Assembly (NCBI GenBank): GCA_946545505.1
Contig: CAMNNN010000099.1
Location: forward strand, 1 to 5,925
Direction of reading: 5' to 3'
Length of the DNA stretch: 5,925 nucleotides
Source: an uncultured Clostridia bacterium
GTDB lineage: Bacteria > Bacillota > Clostridia > Saccharofermentanales > Saccharofermentanaceae
Both the position numbers and the translations under genes were made by a program. Positions 5,812 through 5,925 of the stretch are shown here, piece by piece (position 1 is the stretch's first letter; every line of letters starts with the position of its first letter). The notes under the pieces were generated by a model, which did no database searches, was not told where the DNA came from, and saw only the letters and a program-made list of their open reading frames with translations.

Positions 5812-5925
5812 ATGAGATACATCCTGGTAATCAACAGCAGGAATAACGAGGCTAATAACAAGAAGCTTGAAGACGCGATCGTACGCGTCGCCTCTGAAGC
5901 CCCCGATCTTAAAAGCCGACTGGAA
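5812..5925 (+). CDS. N-terminal fragment, possibly diacylglycerol-kinase-family lipid kinase
   Basis: An open frame of 38 codons starts six bases after the ACP stop and runs off the window: MRYILVINSRNNEANNKK, then a helical stretch ending in SRLE. A short beta strand (YILVIN) followed by an Asn-rich loop and an amphipathic helix resembles the start of YegS/BmrU/DgkB-type lipid kinases (IVNPxSGxG loop), but the glycines usual in that loop are absent here. Acetate kinase also opens with VINS, yet lacks the following match (GSSSLK). There is no Shine-Dalgarno sequence, so translation may depend on coupling to the ACP gene. A lipid kinase would fit the ACP/FabT-like context. That the frame is a gene is likely; its function is tentative. 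Confidence 0.5.
   Translation, partial: MRYILVINSRNNEANNKKLEDAIVRVASEAPDLKSRLE

Noticed and set aside
1..5925. CRISPR arrays, IS elements, tRNA genes, riboswitches, phage or defence genes
   Set aside because: I saw no regularly spaced repeats, transposase motifs, tRNA-like cloverleaf or recognised aptamer. Intergenic space is too short for most of them.

Overview
The window looks like a chromosomal segment of a low-to-mid GC Bacillota, most likely an anaerobic Clostridia-type bacterium. This rests on three family resemblances made from memory, with no search run: a Bacillus/Clostridium-type glucose-6-phosphate isomerase, a radical-SAM/DUF2344 pair typical of Clostridia, and a MarR regulator closely resembling FabT of streptococci. 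All genes lie on the + strand. There are no tRNA or rRNA genes, CRISPR arrays, insertion sequences or phage genes. Every stretch over 300 bases is coding.

Layout. (1) Positions 2-847 hold the C-terminal 281 residues of glucose-6-phosphate isomerase (pgi). It is followed by a short structured 3' region and a strong intrinsic terminator (931-959). (2) Positions 974-2374 encode a polytopic membrane protein with features of a GT-C fold glycosyltransferase. (3) Positions 2396-4243 and 4240-4962 encode a conserved pair of unknown function, a TIGR03960-type radical SAM protein and a TIGR03936/DUF2344 protein, overlapping by ATGA. (4) Positions 5010-5531 encode a FabT-like MarR repressor that overlaps an acyl carrier protein gene (5524-5805). 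Six bases later comes the start of a gene cut by the window edge (5812-5925), possibly a diacylglycerol-kinase-family lipid kinase. This last group looks like a small lipid-metabolism operon, in which the regulator family normally senses acyl-ACP.

The most striking feature is in the DNA between genes. The membrane-protein gene and the radical-SAM gene are each preceded by a perfect extended -10 element (TGnTATAAT), then exactly six bases, then ATG. By standard promoter geometry the transcription start falls on the A of the start codon in both cases, and neither start has a Shine-Dalgarno sequence. Both messages are therefore predicted to be leaderless. The MarR and ACP genes, by contrast, have ordinary Shine-Dalgarno sites, so the genome appears to use both initiation modes side by side. 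No wholly new multi-gene system is visible. The points most worth checking are the paired leaderless promoters, the FabT-like/ACP pair with a palindrome upstream, and the uncharacterised radical-SAM pair.
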